Of a stretch of 45,902 nucleotides of DNA, positions 43,150 to 45,902 are shown piece by piece. The position numbers and the translations under genes are program-made. Below the pieces are notes generated by a model, which did no database searches, was not told the origin of the DNA, and saw nothing but the letters and a program-made list of their open reading frames with translations. Origin of the DNA: Neolecta irregularis DAH-3 (Eukaryota; Ascomycota; Neolectomycetes; Neolectales; Neolectaceae); contig LXFE01000360.1 in assembly GCA_001929475.1 (NCBI GenBank), forward strand, positions 1-45,902, written 5' to 3'. Position 1 is the stretch's first letter. Each line of letters opens with the position of its first letter.

Positions 43150-45131
43150 TTACCAAGGACATACTTTATATTGCCAAGTATCTCCACCGACGCGTTTAAA
43201 TTGGACACCATGTAAGGCCAACAATGGAATTTTAACGATATAAACTTCAAAGCTTACGCCTCCGCTTGCAATGACGTCTTCCAATGAACTTGATACGAAT
43301 AATTCTTCTTGGGAGGAGGGGTGAGAAAGTGGGATGATACTGGGTCGATGAATACATGTGAATCCACCTCTGATTTCACGGTACGTTACGCCTAGCGATT
43401 TCAATACGGCGATGAGATTTGAGTGGATTTCGGATGGAGGTTTGGTACTTGTTGTAGCTACGCTAAACAGTCCTTTCAAAAAGACTGGTTTTACGCGATC
43501 TTGAGGGGATGATGATGATGATTCGTCGTATGGACGAGAAGAGTTTTGGGCGTGGCCTAGACTTTTTGCTCGGTTGGCGTTGCGGTCAACTGTGGATATA
43601 TTTTTCCTTTGTGGTTGTTGATTTTTACGACGATAGTATTCTGCTCTGGCGACGCTTGTGCTTCTGCCTAGACCTGAATCTAGGGTATTTCTTCCTAGAC
43701 CAGAATCGAATTTTGGTTCTTTAGATAGAGATTTTCGTGGTTTAACTAGGTCTGGGATTGATGGTTTCTCAGCGAGTCCAGCGCGCCATCGTTTTGTGCT
43801 AAAGCGTCGTAATAAGCCTGGTTTAGTTTCTGGTTCAGATGAATCGGGGTGGCCAAAGGGAACTAGAACTGAAGAAGAGGCTTCCATTGATACTCGAGGA
43901 CGTGCTTTTGGGGGAGTTTTTGGAGTTTTGAGGACATCACCATCGCGCTCTTGGAATTCTTTGACGAGAAAGTATATTGAGAGCAAGGGATGAAAAGAGT
44001 GGACTGGGTCGACGTGGATGTTTATCAATGGAAGGCCTGAACAGGTTGTATGCGGAGGGGTTCCATGTTTTCTAGCAAAAAAGTCTACCAAGCGCGATCT
44101 TTTTTCTGTGGTGATGATTTCTTTTTTGCAGCAGTCGATGTATTCGTCGCTCTCGAGGAGTTCTTTGAGTTTTAGAGAGATTGTTTGTTCGTCTCCAAAG
44201 TCGAAGCCGGTCATTTTAGCGATGATATTTTGGTCTAGGGGCAATGAGAGGGGGGATCTCTGGGGGATGCAGTTGTCGAGGAGGATGTCGTAGCCTTTGG
44301 TGATCCAGGGATGGAGCAGGATTTCTGCCATTGTAGCTCTTTTTGAGGGGTCAGTGACGAGGAGTCTTGAGAGGAGGTGTTTGCAGTCTGAGGTTAGCCA
44401 GAGGGGATATTCGACGAGGCCCTTTTTAATTTTAGCGTGGAGGGCGGGCATGCTCTGGTCGTCGAAGGGAACCTTTCCGCAGACGAGGACGTAGAGGACG
44501 ATGCCGAAGCTCCAAATGTCTATTTCTGGGCCGACGTAGGGTTTTGCGTTGAGGAGTTCTGGGGCGGCAAAGTAGAGGGAGCCGCAAAAGGTGTGGAGGA
44601 GGGATCTTGGGGAGAAGAGGTTTGAGAGGCCAAAGTCTATGATTTTGATGTTTCCAGCTTTTGAGATGAGGATGTTTTCAATTTTGAGGTCGCGGTGGAC
44701 GATGTTGTTGCGGTGGCAGTAGTCGAGGGCGGAGACTATCTGGCGGGCGAATTTGCGGGCGTGTTTCTCTTTGAGTTTTCCGTGGGAGATGATGTAGTCG
44801 AGCATCTGGCCGCCGTCGACGTATTCGAAGAGGAGGTAGTAGGAGGAGGGGTGGATGAGGATGTCTCTGAGGGCGCAGATGTAGGGGTGGTTTAGGAGTT
44901 TTACGATTGCGGCTTCGCGGACGATGCGGATGTCTCTGTGAGAGTCTGGGGAGCGGGGGACGATTTTGACGGCGACCTGGGATTGGGGTTAGTGGGCTAG
45001 TAGGGAGGTACCTGGTGGCCCGAGTGGATGTGGTATGCGACCTTTACCTTGCCCATGCTGCCCTGGCCGACGGTCTTGCCTAGGATCCAGTCGCCGAGCT
45101 GGCGGTTGCGGGATGGGGGAGGTAGGTTCAT
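43150..45131 (-). CDS. KIN1: Ser/Thr kinase Kin1 (MARK/PAR-1 family)
   Basis: Polarity and exocytosis kinase of the PAR-1/MARK group, acting at the cell cortex. Exon 1 (ATG 45129-45131) has LGDWILGKTVGQGSMGKVKV (Gly-rich loop). After a 35-bp intron come VAVKIVPR (catalytic Lys), LDYIISHGKLKEKHARKFAR, NNIVHRDLKIENILISKAGN (catalytic loop), IDFGLSNLF (DFG), HTFCGSLYFAAPELLNAKPY, and IVLYVLVCGKVPFDDQSMPA then LHAKIKKGLVEYPLWLTSDC, closest to Kin1. A Ser/Arg-rich linker follows. The C-terminal KA1 domain starts near LKSLGVTYREIRGGFTCIHR and ends VQFKRVGGDTWQYKVCPW. At roughly 650 residues it is shorter than many fungal Kin1 proteins, mainly through a short linker. The coding strand is unusually rich in C. 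Confidence 0.92.
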
Positions 45132-45537
45132 GAGGAGAATATGAGGAGTGGATGGAGTGTGGTTAGGGAGTGGTATGGGAATGGAGTGGTTGGTATGGAG
45201 TGGTTGGGAATGGAGGGGTGTGGGGTATGTCAGTATTCAATATGAAGGTAATATCAAAATGAAGGAATTTCAGCATATTAGTACAAGTTGGATATTCAGA
45301 GATAGTTTCCGTAAAAGTTGGATATTCAGTATGAGGTAATTTCAATATGAAGAGAGTTTCAGTATATTATTGTAAGGTTGACTTGTTCAGTCAAGTTTGA
45401 TTCGTTCAGTATGTATATCAGTGAGTGATCCAGTCATGGTCGAGTTAGTCAGGAGTGTATGCTAATCTTGACATACTCTTCAGTCTTCAATCTCACAACC
45501 TCAATCTAATCTCTATCTCAACCAACCTCAATCTAAT
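45132..45537. other. Promoter region with simple repeats
   Basis: About 400 bp between KIN1 and the aminotransferase gene. 45145-45230 is a G/T-rich array of degenerate ggagtggt-type units. aagttggatattcag is repeated at 45285-45299 and 45315-45329, and related units continue to about 45420. No gene seen. Confidence 0.6.
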
Positions 45538-45902
45538 CTAATCAACCTTGCCCACCTCATCACCCACCTCATCACCCACCTCATCACCCACCTCATTACC
45601 CACCTCATCACCCACCTCATCAACACCCACTGCAAGACTGTCTACAGACACGCTCCACTCGTGCGGCACCTCGCCATACTGGATCTCGCGCACCCACTGC
45701 AGAAACTGCAGCGCCAGCGGCCCTGCCTGGCCGCACTGCACGGGGACGGCGATGTCGCGGCCGCAGTAGTGGATCTGGCGGATGGGGCTGACGACGGCGG
45801 CGGTGCCCGTGCCAAACATCTCGAGCAGGCGGCCCTCGCGCGCGGCCTCCTCCAGCTGCGGCACGGTGTACGCGGCCTCGCGCACGCGCCAGCCGGGCAG
45901 CC
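45538..45902 (-). CDS. Branched-chain amino acid aminotransferase, C-terminal part
   Basis: PLP-dependent transaminase for Leu, Ile and Val. Only the last part is in the window; the gene runs off the right edge. The end matches BCAT: PQLEEAAREGRLLEMFGTGT then AAVVSPIRQIHYCGRDIAVP, GPLALQFLQWVREIQYGEVP and HEWSV. Normal family members end near here. This one continues through an acidic tail of repeated GDEV units encoded by a 12-bp tandem repeat (45549-45625) and stops at 45538. Whether it is cytosolic or mitochondrial cannot be told without the N terminus. G/C content of the coding part is much higher than the window average. Confidence 0.85.
   Translation of the reverse strand, partial: LPGWRVREAAYTVPQLEEAAREGRLLEMFGTGTAAVVSPIRQIHYCGRDIAVPVQCGQAGPLALQFLQWVREIQYGEVPHEWSVSVDSLAVGVDEVGDEVGNEVGDEVGDEVGDEVGKVD
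45549..45625. repeat. 12-bp tandem repeat coding the BCAT tail
   Basis: Six imperfect units of cacctcatcacc (one with cacctcattacc) in tandem. On the minus strand they translate as GDEV repeats, in frame with the aminotransferase. Because the unit is a multiple of three, copy-number change would lengthen or shorten the tail without breaking the frame. Confidence 0.8.

Noticed and set aside
45549-45625. Regular repeats considered as a CRISPR-like array
   Set aside because: Units are 12 bp in direct tandem without spacers and encode a peptide repeat in a eukaryotic gene.

Overview
This is nuclear DNA from a fungus. It has spliceosomal introns, single-copy eukaryotic housekeeping genes on both strands, interstitial TTAGGG-type repeats and fungal-type families (Nse4, Hem25, Kin1, Mep/Amt, Sgm1/TMF1, a Ste11/MAT-type HMG-box protein). 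No tRNA, rRNA, CRISPR array or virus was seen. The introns are numerous and very short. Almost every one I could place by conserved protein sequence is 32-48 bp, and at least six must use a GC donor instead of GT. Tiny introns, gene-dense layout and a Ste11-like HMG box would suit a Taphrinomycotina-like ascomycete, but this is inference. Once introns are removed the well-conserved genes read through without frameshifts, so the many broken-looking reading frames come from splicing and not from decay.

Layout. 1-705: end of a dispersed repeat abutting VMA5. 706-6556: VMA5 (V-ATPase C, -), HEM25 (mitochondrial glycine carrier, -), mitochondrial prolyl-tRNA synthetase (+), and a YheT/EMH-type alpha/beta hydrolase (+). 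6557-8740: simple-sequence DNA and an HMG-box regulator (+). 8741-16423: NIPA-type membrane transporter (-), DIS3/RRP44 (+), RPL9 (-), NSE4 (+). 16567-21609: VMA13 (V-ATPase H, -) and MAK21/NOC1 (+). 22106-26618: TMF1/SGM1 golgin (+), an Apq12-like membrane protein (-) and a nucleostemin-family GTPase (-). 26758-32514: indoleamine 2,3-dioxygenase (-), an unidentified small gene (-), ARG1 (-) and an unidentified regulator-like protein with an ESWDDDF motif (-). 32515-37941: a gene-poor compartment with two small putative secreted orphan proteins, two further repeat copies and interstitial telomeric repeats. 37942-45902: ammonium transporter (+), NUP84 (+), KIN1 kinase (-) and the 3' end of a branched-chain aminotransferase (-).

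Most genes serve core functions: vacuolar acidification (VMA5 and VMA13), ribosome biogenesis and RNA decay (MAK21, nucleostemin, DIS3, RPL9), mitochondria (HEM25, prolyl-tRNA synthetase) and nitrogen or amino-acid metabolism (ARG1, IDO, AMT, BCAT). Several pairs are divergent across only 100-210 bp (HEM25/prolyl-tRNA synthetase, NIPA/DIS3, RPL9/NSE4, VMA13/MAK21). The most notable signals are the GC-AG introns, a 12-nt microexon in the ammonium transporter, a long inverted repeat across the end of the prolyl-tRNA synthetase gene, the TIR-bearing repeat family, and the secreted orphan genes in the repeat-rich compartment.
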